From Verrucomicrobium sp. (lineage in GTDB: Bacteria > Verrucomicrobiota > Verrucomicrobiia > Methylacidiphilales > GAS474): a DNA stretch of 64,000 nucleotides. A program made the position numbers and the translations under genes. Below, one piece after another: positions 25,500 to 33,762 of the stretch. The notes under the pieces are model-generated. The model had not been told where the DNA came from and ran no database searches. It saw nothing but the letters and a program-made list of their open reading frames with translations. The first letter of the stretch is position 1; the number at the start of each line of letters is the position of its first letter. Location: contig JAPWJX010000003.1 of NCBI GenBank assembly GCA_028283855.1, forward strand, positions 186,001-250,000, in the 5' to 3' direction.

Positions 25500-25763
25500 T
25501 TAGAACCGGCGCGAGCGGGACTCCATCGGCCGGGCCTCGTTCACGGTCAGGTTGCGGCCGCCGACGGCCTTGCCGTTCAGAGCCGTCACCGCGGCCTGGC
25601 CGGCCTCGGCGTTGCCCATGGTGACAAAAGCGAAGCCGCGGGGGCGCATCGTGTCCCGGTCCATCACCACGGCGACTTCGTTGACATTGCCGTAGGGGGC
25701 GAAGAGGTCGCGCAGGTCGCTTTCCGTGGTCTGGTAGGAGATATTTCCGACGTATAATTTCAT
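25500..25763 (-). CDS. RRM-type RNA-binding protein
   Basis: 87 residues from ATG 25763: MKLYVGNISYQTTESDLRDLF contains RNP2 (LYVGNI) and RGFAFVTM is RNP1, making a single RNA recognition motif followed by a short Arg-rich tail (ESRSRRF). These small proteins, common in cyanobacteria and in Verrucomicrobia- and Planctomycetes-type genomes, bind single-stranded RNA and are often cold-induced. The 5-prime region (25764-25830) can form two small hairpins (GAGGT/ACCTC at 25778-25793 and GCGCCG/CGGCGC at 25809-25822), consistent with a structured leader. Confidence 0.93.
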   Translation of the reverse strand: MKLYVGNISYQTTESDLRDLFAPYGNVNEVAVVMDRDTMRPRGFAFVTMGNAEAGQAAVTALNGKAVGGRNLTVNEARPMESRSRRF

Positions 25764-25997
25764 TTTCTTGTTTGGTTGAGGTTTGACGACCTCGCCGACG
25801 AATGAAGAGCGCCGTGCGGCGCAAGAACCTTGGGGAGCGGACAGGAAACCCTGGAGCAACTATCGGGCTTCAGAAGGAAGCGATGGATCGATGCCCTCCA
25901 GCCTCGCCCGGGTTGCGGACAATGTAAAGGCTTACTTCCGGCTCCCCTCATAGACAACCGCCGGGAACAGGGCGATAATACCCCCCATCCCGCCCCC

Positions 25998-27731
25998 ATG
26001 ACCGTCTCCGAATCGATCCGCACCCCCCCGCGCCTGGCCGCCCTGCGGGAGTCCGCCCTGATGGATAGCCCCGTGGAGGAAGCGTTCGACCGCCATACCC
26101 GCCTGGCGGCGAAGCTGCTGCAAGCGCCCGTCTCCCTGATCGGTTTCCTCGACTCCGGCCGGATCTTTTTCAAGAGCCAGAAGGGGCTGCCCGCGCCCTA
26201 CGCGGAACGGCGGGAAGCCCCGCTTTCCCAGACATTTTGCCGTTACGTGATCCATACCGGAGAGCCTCTCATCGTCGGAGACGCCCGCGTCCATCCCCTG
26301 GTGAAAGACGATCCTGCCATCGCCGAATTTGACTCCGTCGCCTACCTCGGCTTTCCCCTTTACGGCGCGGGCGACCAGGTCCTGGGCTCCTTCTGCGTGA
26401 TCGACAGCCGTCCCCGTTCATGGACGTCGGAGGAGATCGGGATCATGAGGGACCTGGCCGCCTCCATCGCCACGGAGATCAAGCTGCGCGCCCATACCCT
26501 TCAGGACGCGCGGACGCAGAGGGAAATCACCGACAACCAATCGCTGGTGAGCAGCGCCAACACCGCCCGCGGCATCGCGGAAAACGCCAATCTGGCCAAG
26601 TCCGACTTCCTGGCGAACATGAGCCACGAGCTGCGCACCCCGATCAACGCGATCGTGGGACTGGCCGCGCTGCTCGCGGAAAATCCCACCCCGGAAAAGG
26701 CACGGCAGCTGTCCGGCACCCTCCAGATCAGCGCCGGCGCCCTCCTCGTCCTGGTCAACGACCTGCTGGACATCTCCAAGATCGAATCCCGCGCCATCCA
26801 GATCGAGAGCATCCCCTTTCAATTCACGGCCCTGATCCCGCAGATCATCAGCATCATGCAGGTGCGGACCAAGGAAAAGGGACTGGAACTGGCCGTCGAT
26901 TACGACGGCGTCGCGGAAAAAAGCTTCCAGGGGGATCCACACCGCATCCGCCAGATCGTCCTCAACCTTTGCAGCAACGCGGTAAAATTCACCGAGCGGG
27001 GGCGGATCGACATCCGCTTCAGCCAGGAACCCGCAGAAAAAGCCGGGCAGGAGATCGTCGTCATCTCCGTCGTCGACACGGGCATCGGCATCGAACCCGC
27101 CGAAATCGAAAAGATCTTCGAGAAATTCACCCAGGCCAACTCCTCCATCACCCGCCGCTTCGGCGGCAGCGGCCTGGGCCTGGCGATCACCCGCATGCTG
27201 ACGGAAATCATGGGCGGCACCATCCGGGTGGAAAGCACCCCGGGCAGCGGCTCCGCCTTCACGGTCCGCCTGCCCCTGGCGGTGCTGGAAAACTCCACGC
27301 AAAAGGAAGCTCCCCACCCCTCCCTCTCCACCCCCATCGCCTTCTCCGCCGGGCAGCGCCCGCAAATCCTCCTCGTCGAGGATTACGCCCCGGCCGCCTA
27401 CATCGAGTCCATGTATTTGGACACCTGGGGATTCGCCTGCACCGTGGTCGACAACGGCAAGGACGCCGTGCGGCGCGCCACCCAGGAAAGTTACCTCGTC
27501 ATCCTTATGGACGTGCAAATGGCGGGTTGGAACGGCTTCGAAGCCACCCGCCTCATCCGGGCGCACGAGCGGGAGGCGGGCAAGCCCCACGCGCACATCA
27601 TCGGCGTCACCGCCCACGCCTTTGCCGGAGACCGGGAACGCTGCCTGGCGGCGGGCATGGACGACTATCTCTCCAAGCCCTTCGACCCCAGCGCCCTGCG
27701 GGCCAAGCTGGCCGCCCTGCAAGCCGGGTAA
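25998..27731 (+). CDS. Soluble hybrid histidine kinase: GAF-HisKA-HATPase-receiver
   Basis: 577 residues from ATG 25998, no membrane helix. A GAF domain (about 20-165; [56 protein letters not shown]) precedes HisKA with [10 protein letters not shown] (His about 210), then HATPase with [10 protein letters not shown] (about 323) and [11 protein letters not shown] receiver follows with [11 protein letters not shown] (about 458) and the acceptor Asp in [11 protein letters not shown] (about 504). It senses a cytoplasmic signal through GAF. No DNA-binding partner is adjacent. The preceding 234 bases hold its promoter region and the divergent RRM leader. Confidence 0.92.
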   Translation: MTVSESIRTPPRLAALRESALMDSPVEEAFDRHTRLAAKLLQAPVSLIGFLDSGRIFFKSQKGLPAPYAERREAPLSQTFCRYVIHTGEPLIVGDARVHPLVKDDPAIAEFDSVAYLGFPLYGAGDQVLGSFCVIDSRPRSWTSEEIGIMRDLAASIATEIKLRAHTLQDARTQREITDNQSLVSSANTARGIAENANLAKSDFLANMSHELRTPINAIVGLAALLAENPTPEKARQLSGTLQISAGALLVLVNDLLDISKIESRAIQIESIPFQFTALIPQIISIMQVRTKEKGLELAVDYDGVAEKSFQGDPHRIRQIVLNLCSNAVKFTERGRIDIRFSQEPAEKAGQEIVVISVVDTGIGIEPAEIEKIFEKFTQANSSITRRFGGSGLGLAITRMLTEIMGGTIRVESTPGSGSAFTVRLPLAVLENSTQKEAPHPSLSTPIAFSAGQRPQILLVEDYAPAAYIESMYLDTWGFACTVVDNGKDAVRRATQESYLVILMDVQMAGWNGFEATRLIRAHEREAGKPHAHIIGVTAHAFAGDRERCLAAGMDDYLSKPFDPSALRAKLAALQAG

Positions 27732-27767
27732 GCGGTTCTCCCCGCCGGAAACGTGATATCCTTGAGG

Positions 27768-27965
27768 ATGAAGACAAACGCCTATCCCTTCCAAAGCCTC
27801 CCCCAATCCGGGAAAATCCTCAATCTGGACCATATCATCCTGATTGAGCCGACCACCTCCTACGCCCACGCCGCGGACGCCTGCACCATTTACCTGACCG
27901 GCGGGCAAATTCTCACCGGCGAAGACGCCCGGCACATTTATATCTTGGTAAAAGGGCTTTGCTAA
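27768..27965 (+). CDS. Small hypothetical protein
   Basis: 65 residues from ATG 27768, preceded by TTGAGG. The product (MKTNAYPFQSLPQSGK, then LDHIILIEPTTSYAHAADACTIYLTGGQILTG) resembles the beta-rich core of a LytTR-like DNA-binding fragment in its YLTGGQ turn, but it is too short and I do not claim that family. It sits 36 bases after the hybrid kinase in the same direction and could be its small accessory. Base composition is somewhat lower in GC than the neighbours. Confidence 0.5.
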   Translation: MKTNAYPFQSLPQSGKILNLDHIILIEPTTSYAHAADACTIYLTGGQILTGEDARHIYILVKGLC

Positions 27966-28122
27966 GGGCGCCTGTTGGGAAGGAGTTGTTCAAGAAATCG
28001 CCGTTCGCCTGGCCGCTGTAGCCGATAGTCGCCGTGACGGTCGCGGTCGGCATGGCCTGGAGGCCCGCGCCAAAAGCGGCGGCATCGGTCTGGTAAAAGT
28101 CGAGCCCCCGACCCGGAAAGGG
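27966..28122 (-). pseudogene. Possible remnant of a larger gene (minus strand)
   Basis: Read on the minus strand, this stretch encodes a protein-like segment (GLDFYQTDAAAFGAGL, then ATVTATIGYSGQANGDFLNN) without a plausible start, and it runs on into antisense of the 65-residue gene. Composition and codon use look coding-like, suggesting the tail of a lost surface or phage-like protein. Evidence is composition only. Confidence 0.25.
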
Positions 28123-28131
28123 CGAAAGGGG

Positions 28132-28149
28132 AGCGCGGCAAGCCGCGCT
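28132..28149 (+). terminator. Hairpin with U-tract on the plus strand
   Basis: AGCGCGGC-aa-GCCGCGCT is followed by TTTTA. It would end transcription from the kinase side and lies at the stop codon of the convergent FkbM gene. Confidence 0.6.
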
Positions 28150-28150
28150 T

Positions 28151-29047
28151 TTAGGCCGCCGGCTCCTTTGGCAAGGCCACCAAATTCTGGAACTCGAAGA
28201 AATTCGTGGAGAAAAGATCGCCCGGATCGAGGGCCAGGATGCCCTGCGGCAAAAGACGCCCAAAGGAATGGCGCGGGAGAAGGGCGGCGAAATCCTGGAA
28301 GAAAGAACGGGCAATCACATTCATCCGGTTGAACTCGAAGTGAACCACCTTGATGCGGTTCTCCGCTATCAAACGCGCCGCGCCCTGCAAAACCTTGAGC
28401 TCGGCGCCCTCCGTGTCGATCTTCAGCAGATCGATATGCTCGATGCCCTCCTCGGCGCACACCGTGTCGAGGGTCCGGATCTCCACCTCCACGGCAGTGA
28501 CGGGCTTTTTCCAGTGCACGGAAAAGACCTCCGGAAAAAGAGAGGCGTGCGCGGTCGACTTCTCGTTGCACGACGGGTCGTAATCGTAAAGGGGCAGGCG
28601 ACCCGGCTGATCCCCCAGGGCGATGTTGCGGATCGTGACATTCTGCCGCCCGGCGGCAACCTCCTGCAGCTTGGCAAAGCTGCGCGGAGCGGGCTCATAG
28701 CTGAACAGGCGCGCGTCGGGACGGGCCCGCAGGACAACCTGGACGAAATCCCCCTCGTTGCCCCCCACGTCGACAACCGTCGGGGCCGGCGCGCCGGCGT
28801 TCACCGCCCAGGCCTTCAGAAACCACTCCAGGCCGTTGATCGCGTCATCCTGGTAATTGAGAATGCCCAAGCCGCGCATGCCGAGGTCGACCAACAGGCG
28901 GTTGAACCCGATCAAATCGGGCCTGCCGAAACGCTCAGCCCATTCCCGGTCCAAAAGGCCTCGCAGCTTCGCCCCCCCGTCATTCGCGCCAAGCGCGTCG
29001 GCCAGGAGAGCTAGGGGATGCTGGGGAGGAAGGGAGGCTAGGCTCAT
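28151..29047 (-). CDS. FkbM-family methyltransferase
   Basis: 298 residues from ATG 29047. The SAM-binding motif is TVVDVGGNEGDFVQVVL (about 90-106), with SYEPAPRSFAKLQ next and the FkbM hallmark HIDLLKIDTEGAELKVLQGA. Members O-methylate sugars or polyketides. With two glycosyltransferases next door, methylation of a surface glycan is likely. The frame is open far upstream of this ATG, but that part is antisense to the glycosyltransferase gene. Confidence 0.88.
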   Translation of the reverse strand: MSLASLPPQHPLALLADALGANDGGAKLRGLLDREWAERFGRPDLIGFNRLLVDLGMRGLGILNYQDDAINGLEWFLKAWAVNAGAPAPTVVDVGGNEGDFVQVVLRARPDARLFSYEPAPRSFAKLQEVAAGRQNVTIRNIALGDQPGRLPLYDYDPSCNEKSTAHASLFPEVFSVHWKKPVTAVEVEIRTLDTVCAEEGIEHIDLLKIDTEGAELKVLQGAARLIAENRIKVVHFEFNRMNVIARSFFQDFAALLPRHSFGRLLPQGILALDPGDLFSTNFFEFQNLVALPKEPAA

Positions 29048-29091
29048 GCGGGGGGCTTGATACGGAAAACCTAACCCCCTCAACTTCCCCA

Positions 29092-29134
29092 GGCAAGACA
29101 ACCCAGGCTTCGCCCATTTTGTCCTTGTCTTGCC
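29092..29134. repeat. Perfect 10-base inverted repeat in a divergent promoter gap (element A)
   Basis: GGCAAGACAA (29092-29101) and TTGTCTTGCC (29125-29134) are exact complements around 23 bases. The same GGCAAGACAA word starts the structured element at 31757. It lies between the fkbM gene and the divergent glycosyltransferase gene, so it may be an operator or a mobile small repeat. Confidence 0.65.
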
Positions 29135-29182
29135 CGGGAGGCAGGGAGAACCTGCGAAACCCTGGCGATGGGCGCACCAATC

Positions 29183-30400
29183 ATGCCCGATTCCTTCGAG
29201 ACACCCGTCGCCGTCCTCATCTACAACCGCCCTGACAAGACGGCGCGCATCCTGGAACGGCTCTCCCAGGTCCAGCCCCGGCGCCTCCTGGTGGTGGCCG
29301 ACGGCCCCAACCCGGCAAAACCCGACGACGCCGAAAAGACCGCCCGCACCCGCGCCCTCTTCGACTCCCTGCCCTGGGACTGCGAGGTGCAACGGGAATT
29401 CTCCGACACCAACCTGGGCTGCAAGCGGCGCGTCTCCTCCGGCATCGACTGGGTCTTCCGCCAAGTGGAGGAAGCCATCCTGATAGAGGACGACATCCTG
29501 GCCGAGCCCTCCTTCTTCGAATTCTGCCGGGAAATGCTGGCCCGCTACCGGGATGACGAGCGCATCGGCACCATCACCGGCTGCAACTTCCAGAACCGGC
29601 GCAAACGCGGTCCCTACAGCTACTACTTCTCCATTTTCCCCCACATCTGGGGCTGGGCCACCTGGCGGCGCGTCTGGAAGCGCTACGACGTCGACATGAA
29701 ACTCTGGCCCGAGATTCGCGCCAGCGGCCTCCTCCTCGACCTCCTGCAGGACGAAGCCGCCACCGCCCACTGGGTGAAAGAATTCGACCGGGGATACGAA
29801 GGGCGGATCGACACCTGGGACATCCAGCTCCTCTTGAGCTGCTGGCAGCACAGCCAGCTGACCATCACGCCGGAAGTGAACCTCACCTGCAACATCGGCT
29901 TCGGCGCCGAGGCGACCCACACCCGCCACGCCCACCATATCCACGCCGACATCCCCACCAGGCCGATGGAATTCCCCCTGCGGCATCCGCCCTACATGAT
30001 GCCCGACTTCGAAGCGGCAAGCTGGACCTTCCTGCCGGACGGCTGGATGCCCGAGCAAGCCATCCTGCGCCGGGAACGCTACCGGACCGGCCGATCCGGC
30101 ATTGCCGGCATGATGCCCGAACGAGAAGCGGACACCCCCGCAGGCCTCGTGGCGCGGGCAGAGGCCCTCCTGCGCCGGCAGGACGTTTCCAACGCCTTTT
30201 ACCTCCTCACACGGGCCAGCGCCTGGGGACAGCCGGTCCGCGACTTGGAACGGCTGCGCGCCGTCTGCTACTTCTCCTTCAACCGGTGGCAGCCGGGCCT
30301 CGAATCCCTCAAGGCAGAATTGGCGCGCTTTCCGGACAATGCGGAGGCGGCCCAGATGCTGCACGCCGCCGCCGGCCTCCTGACCCAGCCGCCGGCTTAA
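29183..30400 (+). CDS. GT2-like glycosyltransferase with C-terminal helical extension
   Basis: 405 residues from ATG 29183 (an ATG at 29168 would add five). GT-A-type: VAVLIYNRPDKTARILERL, LLVVADGPN, a DxD-like EEAILIEDDILAEPSFF, and HIWGWATWRRVW. These match the HlpA-like bacterial glycosyltransferases distantly related to N-acetylglucosaminyltransferase I. Residues 320-400 are TPR-like helices (ALLRRQDVSNAFYLLTRASAWGQP). It probably builds a surface or secreted glycan together with the neighbouring GT4 and FkbM proteins. Confidence 0.82.
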   Translation: MPDSFETPVAVLIYNRPDKTARILERLSQVQPRRLLVVADGPNPAKPDDAEKTARTRALFDSLPWDCEVQREFSDTNLGCKRRVSSGIDWVFRQVEEAILIEDDILAEPSFFEFCREMLARYRDDERIGTITGCNFQNRRKRGPYSYYFSIFPHIWGWATWRRVWKRYDVDMKLWPEIRASGLLLDLLQDEAATAHWVKEFDRGYEGRIDTWDIQLLLSCWQHSQLTITPEVNLTCNIGFGAEATHTRHAHHIHADIPTRPMEFPLRHPPYMMPDFEAASWTFLPDGWMPEQAILRRERYRTGRSGIAGMMPEREADTPAGLVARAEALLRRQDVSNAFYLLTRASAWGQPVRDLERLRAVCYFSFNRWQPGLESLKAELARFPDNAEAAQMLHAAAGLLTQPPA

Positions 30401-30568
30401 TTATTCGCCCCCCCTCAAAAAAAGCGGCGCGGGCGCGCAGCAGATACCGCACCTGCTCCGGCCGCGGCGCGCCCACCGGCAACTCCGGACGGGCCATCGG
30501 CGGCACCGGCCCGCCGCCCCCCAGCCGCGCCCTTTGGCGGAACAGCCCCGCCACCGCCCGCCCATAAT
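30401..30568. other. Gap between convergent glycosyltransferase genes
   Basis: 168 bases, very GC-rich. The minus strand stays open in one frame with a Pro/Arg-rich reading but has no start of its own; it might be a former C-terminal extension of the GT4 gene. No terminator hairpin was recognised. Confidence 0.3.
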
Positions 30569-31735
30569 CTAACGGCGGCACCGGTAAACCTCCTCCAAGT
30601 GGCGGCGGGCAATCGTATCCCAGGCCAGCGCCCGGCACGTCGCCGCCTGCTCCGCCAGCAGGCGGGCGAGCGCCGGCTCCCCGTGCGCCAGCTGCCCCTC
30701 CAGCTCCAGCAGCTTCAGCGCCAGCGCCATCGGCGAGCGCGGCGGCACCAGCGTCAGCCCCCCGTGCCGCGCCTGGAACTCCAGGAACGACGGAATCGCC
30801 GAGCAAACCACCGGCCTCCCCCGCCCGATCACGTTGGAAAGCGCCCCCGACATCGAAAAAAACTCCCCGTGATAATCATTCACAAAAATATCGGCCCGGG
30901 CAAAGGCCGCCTCCTTCTCCTCCTGGGAGAGAAACCCCGTCACCGTAATCCGGTCAATCAGGTCCGGCGCCCCCGGGGCCAGCCGCGCCACCTTCCGCGC
31001 CATTCGGTCCAGGATCGGCTGCGCGTCCTCCGGATGGAGCCCGCCCGCCACCGTAAGCCGGAACCGCGGCGGCAAAAGCGCCAGCGCCTCAATCACCTCC
31101 AAAATCCCCTTCGTTTCCTTCAGAAAGCCGAAGCAGCAGAGTTCGATGCCCTCCCGCTTCCTCCCCTCCGGCACGGCCGCCGCCGCAGCGGTCCCGGGCC
31201 GGAAATCCCCCAACGCATGCTCCACGTGAAAAATCCGCCCGGGCGCAAACCCCAAATCCCCCAACCGCGCGCACCCCTCCGCCGTATGCGCCACCACCGC
31301 CGCTGCCATCGGCCCCCGGCGGTTCAGTTGCCGCGCCAGCCGCTGCCAGCCGAAATTGGCCTGGTGGCGCGGCAGGTAAAACTTATGCCACGGCGAGCGC
31401 CCCGCCTGCTCCACCGTGTGAAACGTCACCGCCACCCGCTGCCGCGAAAGCCGCCGGACCAGCCACCCCAACACCGCAATATTCCGGTTCGAGCCGAAGA
31501 ACGCGTGCTCATGCTGCACGTGGACCACATCGGCCCCAGCGCACCGCTCCGCGAGGGATTCATAATAGCGCCCCACCGCCTCCGCCGACCGCCCCCGCAC
31601 CGAGGCCAAGTCGATCGGCTCCACCTCCACCGCCGCCCCCGCCGCGACGAGGCTCCGGGAGAGATTCTCCGCATACGTCGCCACCCCGCACGCGATCCCA
31701 TAGGTGGAGATGAGCCGGATTCTCATGCGCGCCAT
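30569..31735 (-). CDS. GT-B glycosyltransferase (GT4-like)
   Basis: 388 residues (ATG 31735; ATG 31726 is equally possible). The N-terminal domain begins IRLISTYGIACGVATYAENLSRSL with the donor-glycosyltransferase GVATY loop, then DVVHVQHEHAFFGSN. The C-terminal domain has LCCFGFLKETKGILEVIEAL and ITVTGFLSQEEKEAAFARADIFVNDY, ending with GEFFSMSGALSNVIGRGRPVVCS, the nucleotide-sugar region of GT4. It transfers a sugar from a nucleotide sugar to an unknown acceptor. Confidence 0.85.
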   Translation of the reverse strand: MARMRIRLISTYGIACGVATYAENLSRSLVAAGAAVEVEPIDLASVRGRSAEAVGRYYESLAERCAGADVVHVQHEHAFFGSNRNIAVLGWLVRRLSRQRVAVTFHTVEQAGRSPWHKFYLPRHQANFGWQRLARQLNRRGPMAAAVVAHTAEGCARLGDLGFAPGRIFHVEHALGDFRPGTAAAAAVPEGRKREGIELCCFGFLKETKGILEVIEALALLPPRFRLTVAGGLHPEDAQPILDRMARKVARLAPGAPDLIDRITVTGFLSQEEKEAAFARADIFVNDYHGEFFSMSGALSNVIGRGRPVVCSAIPSFLEFQARHGGLTLVPPRSPMALALKLLELEGQLAHGEPALARLLAEQAATCRALAWDTIARRHLEEVYRCRR

Positions 31736-31756
31736 TCAATACGCCCCGACCCATAA

Positions 31757-31814
31757 GGCAAGACAAAAGCCGCATATATGCGGCTCCACCTAAAAAGAAG
31801 GGTGGCAGTCTTGC
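31757..31814. repeat. Nested inverted repeats able to form a three-way junction (element B)
   Basis: An outer stem GCAAGAC (31758-31764) with GTCTTGC (31808-31814) encloses a perfect 18-base palindrome AGCCGCATATATGCGGCT (31768-31785) and a second hairpin CCACC-N10-GGTGG (31786-31805). The right outer arm ends three bases before the GTG of the XRE regulator, so the element overlaps its promoter or leader. The left arm shares GGCAAGACAA with element A at 29092. Confidence 0.7.
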
Positions 31815-31817
31815 AAT

Positions 31818-32090
31818 GTGGATCCCCGCAAACAGCTCGGCCTCAACGTGGCGCGCCTCCGCCACCTCGCCGACATGACCCAGGAAGAGCTATGCGAAGC
31901 CGCCGAGATCGACCGCTCCTACCTCCAGCGCATCGAAACGGGGCGGATGAACCCCTCTTTCCAAGTCCTCTACAAGATCGGCAAAGCCCTCCACGCCTCC
32001 TGGAACGAGCTTTTGTTCCAGATCGACCTCCACCCCCGCCCCCAAAGCTTGCGGGAAGATTCACCCACCTCTCGCCGCCGCAAAAGATAG
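31818..32090 (+). CDS. XRE-family helix-turn-helix regulator
   Basis: 90 residues from GTG 31818. The HTH_3 domain covers residues 5-65: LGLNVARLRHLADMTQEELCEAAEIDRSYLQRIETGRMNPS, followed by FQVLYKIGKALHASWNELLF. It resembles the small controller-type regulators of restriction-modification and other accessory loci, but no such genes follow. The basic tail is SRRRKR. The start has no Shine-Dalgarno sequence, and element B directly abuts it, suggesting autoregulation. Confidence 0.85.
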   Translation: MDPRKQLGLNVARLRHLADMTQEELCEAAEIDRSYLQRIETGRMNPSFQVLYKIGKALHASWNELLFQIDLHPRPQSLREDSPTSRRRKR

Positions 32091-32107
32091 CGAGCTCTTA
32101 GTCTCAC

Positions 32108-33478
32108 TTAGGAGTTGAATTCAGCGATAGGGCGCCACTGCTGATTGGCAGAGTCCCAAAATAGCGTTCCTTCTTGAAGCTGATTCAGTCGCACCCACTC
32201 CGCAATAACTGGCTTCTCATAAGGCCCATAGCTCGCCTGGCCGAATCCCAAATAAACTCCTGGATCGGCATTGGCTACCATTCTTTGTACCTGCGATTTT
32301 GCTTCGATTGTCTGCGCTTCTTGCTCAGCAAGCCGAGCTACACGCTTCCGCTCGTTTTCCCTTAAGACTTGAAGCGCCTGCTTAAAGGTGTCCAAAGCCT
32401 GCTTCAGGTAGCCAGCAGCAATGAATTGAGAAAAGCACAATGTCTCATCCAAGCCATAACCGCTAGTGATATGAAGAGTGGAATATTCCACAACAGGCAA
32501 CTCAGGATTATAGCTAAAACGCCTATCAGGACCTCCGCCTTTGTTCACATAGCGCCAAGTCCTATCAACAATCTTTCCATCAGCGGGTGCCCGCCTCACT
32601 ATAATCCGCCGCAAATCCGCCTCTAATTCCAAGGAATCAAATAAGACCGCCCCATACGTCTCATTTGATCTGATCAAAATGCGGTCTGGGAAAAAATAAT
32701 AGTCAATCTGCTCCGTAGAAAGGCGATACGGAGTTACATTAGCTTTAATTCGCGGCGGCAAGGAAAAGCCGAAAGAAACGCTTCTCGTATCAAGCTCCGC
32801 CGAAGCTCCCGCATGATACTTGCGCTCCGGCATATCGATCCGGCCCCTAGCCCGGATATATTGAAACTCTTTGCAGCGACTTACGGTTTCCAGAGCTTGG
32901 CGAAGTGCGTGATAATTCGCCGCAGCCTGATCACTCAAATCAAACATCAAAACCGCCTCTAACCGGCTCAAATCCACATAATAGGCCCCAATCCAGGCAG
33001 GAATAAACATCCAGAGAATCGCTGTCACTAATGGTTTGGGAACTGAAGACTCAGGATAAAAAATGGCGGTTATCCCTGCTCCTCCGAGAATCAGGGCCAC
33101 CCATAACCAAAGCGTCTTTACCCAGCTTATCCGCCTCGCCCGCTCATTGAGCTCGTTTAAAAGCTGTATCGACGAGGCATCCTGCAAAGCAGCCATGTCC
33201 ACCCGCCTCGCTTCCGCCATTTGGAGAGCGTGCGAATATGAACCTGCGTAATCGGAAGGGGTCTTTCGGGAAGGATCGACGGCGATGCGATTTGGCCTTG
33301 TGGAAGAAGGAAGATACGTGCGGTACTGGAAGCCTTCGGCCCCCATGGAAATGTAAGTTCCGCGAGGGCCCGTGCCGACCCGCAAACCCTTGATTCCCGT
33401 CGAAAACCCTGATCCTGAAGTGGATAGATTAAATCTAAAGGGCCCAACCCGAACCGATTTACGAAAAGTGAATCCCAT
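32108..33478 (-). CDS. DUF4236 membrane protein, AT-rich and probably acquired
   Basis: 456 residues. The N-terminal 55 residues are the DUF4236 domain (MGFTFRKSVRVGPFRFNLSTSG, then GPRGTYISMGAEGFQYR). Two membrane helices lie at about 122-170 (LWLWVALILGGAGITAIFY and TAILWMFIPAWIGAYYV). A long soluble region follows, and the last 40 residues (YEKPVIAEWVRLNQLQEGTLFWDSANQQWRPI) resemble a GYF-2-like module. The function is unknown. The gene is clearly less GC-rich (roughly half G+C) with different codon use, and its ATG is only 19 bases from the 3-prime end of tRNA-Tyr, as in an insertion beside a tRNA. Confidence 0.8.
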   Translation of the reverse strand: MGFTFRKSVRVGPFRFNLSTSGSGFSTGIKGLRVGTGPRGTYISMGAEGFQYRTYLPSSTRPNRIAVDPSRKTPSDYAGSYSHALQMAEARRVDMAALQDASSIQLLNELNERARRISWVKTLWLWVALILGGAGITAIFYPESSVPKPLVTAILWMFIPAWIGAYYVDLSRLEAVLMFDLSDQAAANYHALRQALETVSRCKEFQYIRARGRIDMPERKYHAGASAELDTRSVSFGFSLPPRIKANVTPYRLSTEQIDYYFFPDRILIRSNETYGAVLFDSLELEADLRRIIVRRAPADGKIVDRTWRYVNKGGGPDRRFSYNPELPVVEYSTLHITSGYGLDETLCFSQFIAAGYLKQALDTFKQALQVLRENERKRVARLAEQEAQTIEAKSQVQRMVANADPGVYLGFGQASYGPYEKPVIAEWVRLNQLQEGTLFWDSANQQWRPIAEFNS

Positions 33479-33497
33479 CCCGCTACCAAGGAGAAAT

Positions 33498-33580
33498 TGG
33501 GCAGGACAGGATTCGAACCTGTGAAGGCGTAAGCCAGCGGATTTACAGTCCGCCCCGGTTGGCCACTTCGGTACCTACCC
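33498..33580 (-). tRNA. tRNA-Tyr (anticodon GTA)
   Basis: On the minus strand the acceptor GGGTAGG (from 33580) pairs with CCTGCCC, with discriminator A at 33498. The anticodon loop is CTGTAAA, giving GTA; a long variable arm (class II) and a T-arm GGTTCGAATCC follow. CCA is not encoded. The DUF4236 gene follows 19 bases downstream on the same strand. Confidence 0.95.
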
Positions 33581-33595
33581 GTATTGGAACCGCAC

Positions 33596-33623
33596 ACCCT
33601 ATCGCCTTTGGCCGGGGGGTCAA
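33596..33623 (-). promoter_or_regulatory. Promoter of tRNA-Tyr
   Basis: Minus strand: TTGACC (33623-33618), a 16-base spacer and TAGGGT (33601-33596), ending 15 bases before the tRNA 5-prime end. Confidence 0.65.
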
Positions 33624-33647
33624 TGCTCTTTTGGGTCGGACGGCGGG

Positions 33648-33664
33648 TCGGGAAATAGCCGAAT
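33648..33664. repeat. AATAGCCGAAT intergenic element, copy 1
   Basis: TCGG-gaaatag-CCGA followed by AT: a small hairpin with a 7-base loop sharing AATAGCCGAAT (33654-33664) with copies at 37413 and 42726. It lies between the tRNA-Tyr promoter and the aminomutase promoter. Confidence 0.5.
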
Positions 33665-33721
33665 TACGTAAAACATGAACTATTCCATCAGAGAAGGGGC
33701 TTTTTCCGCCCGGCCCCTTCC

Positions 33722-33749
33722 TTGACAAGGCCCCGGCCTCCTTTACGTT
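33722..33749 (+). promoter_or_regulatory. Promoter of the aminomutase gene
   Basis: TTGACA (33722-33727), a 16-base spacer and TACGTT (33744-33749). The predicted start is only a few bases before the GTG at 33763. Confidence 0.65.
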
Positions 33750-33762
33750 AACCCATCCGCCC

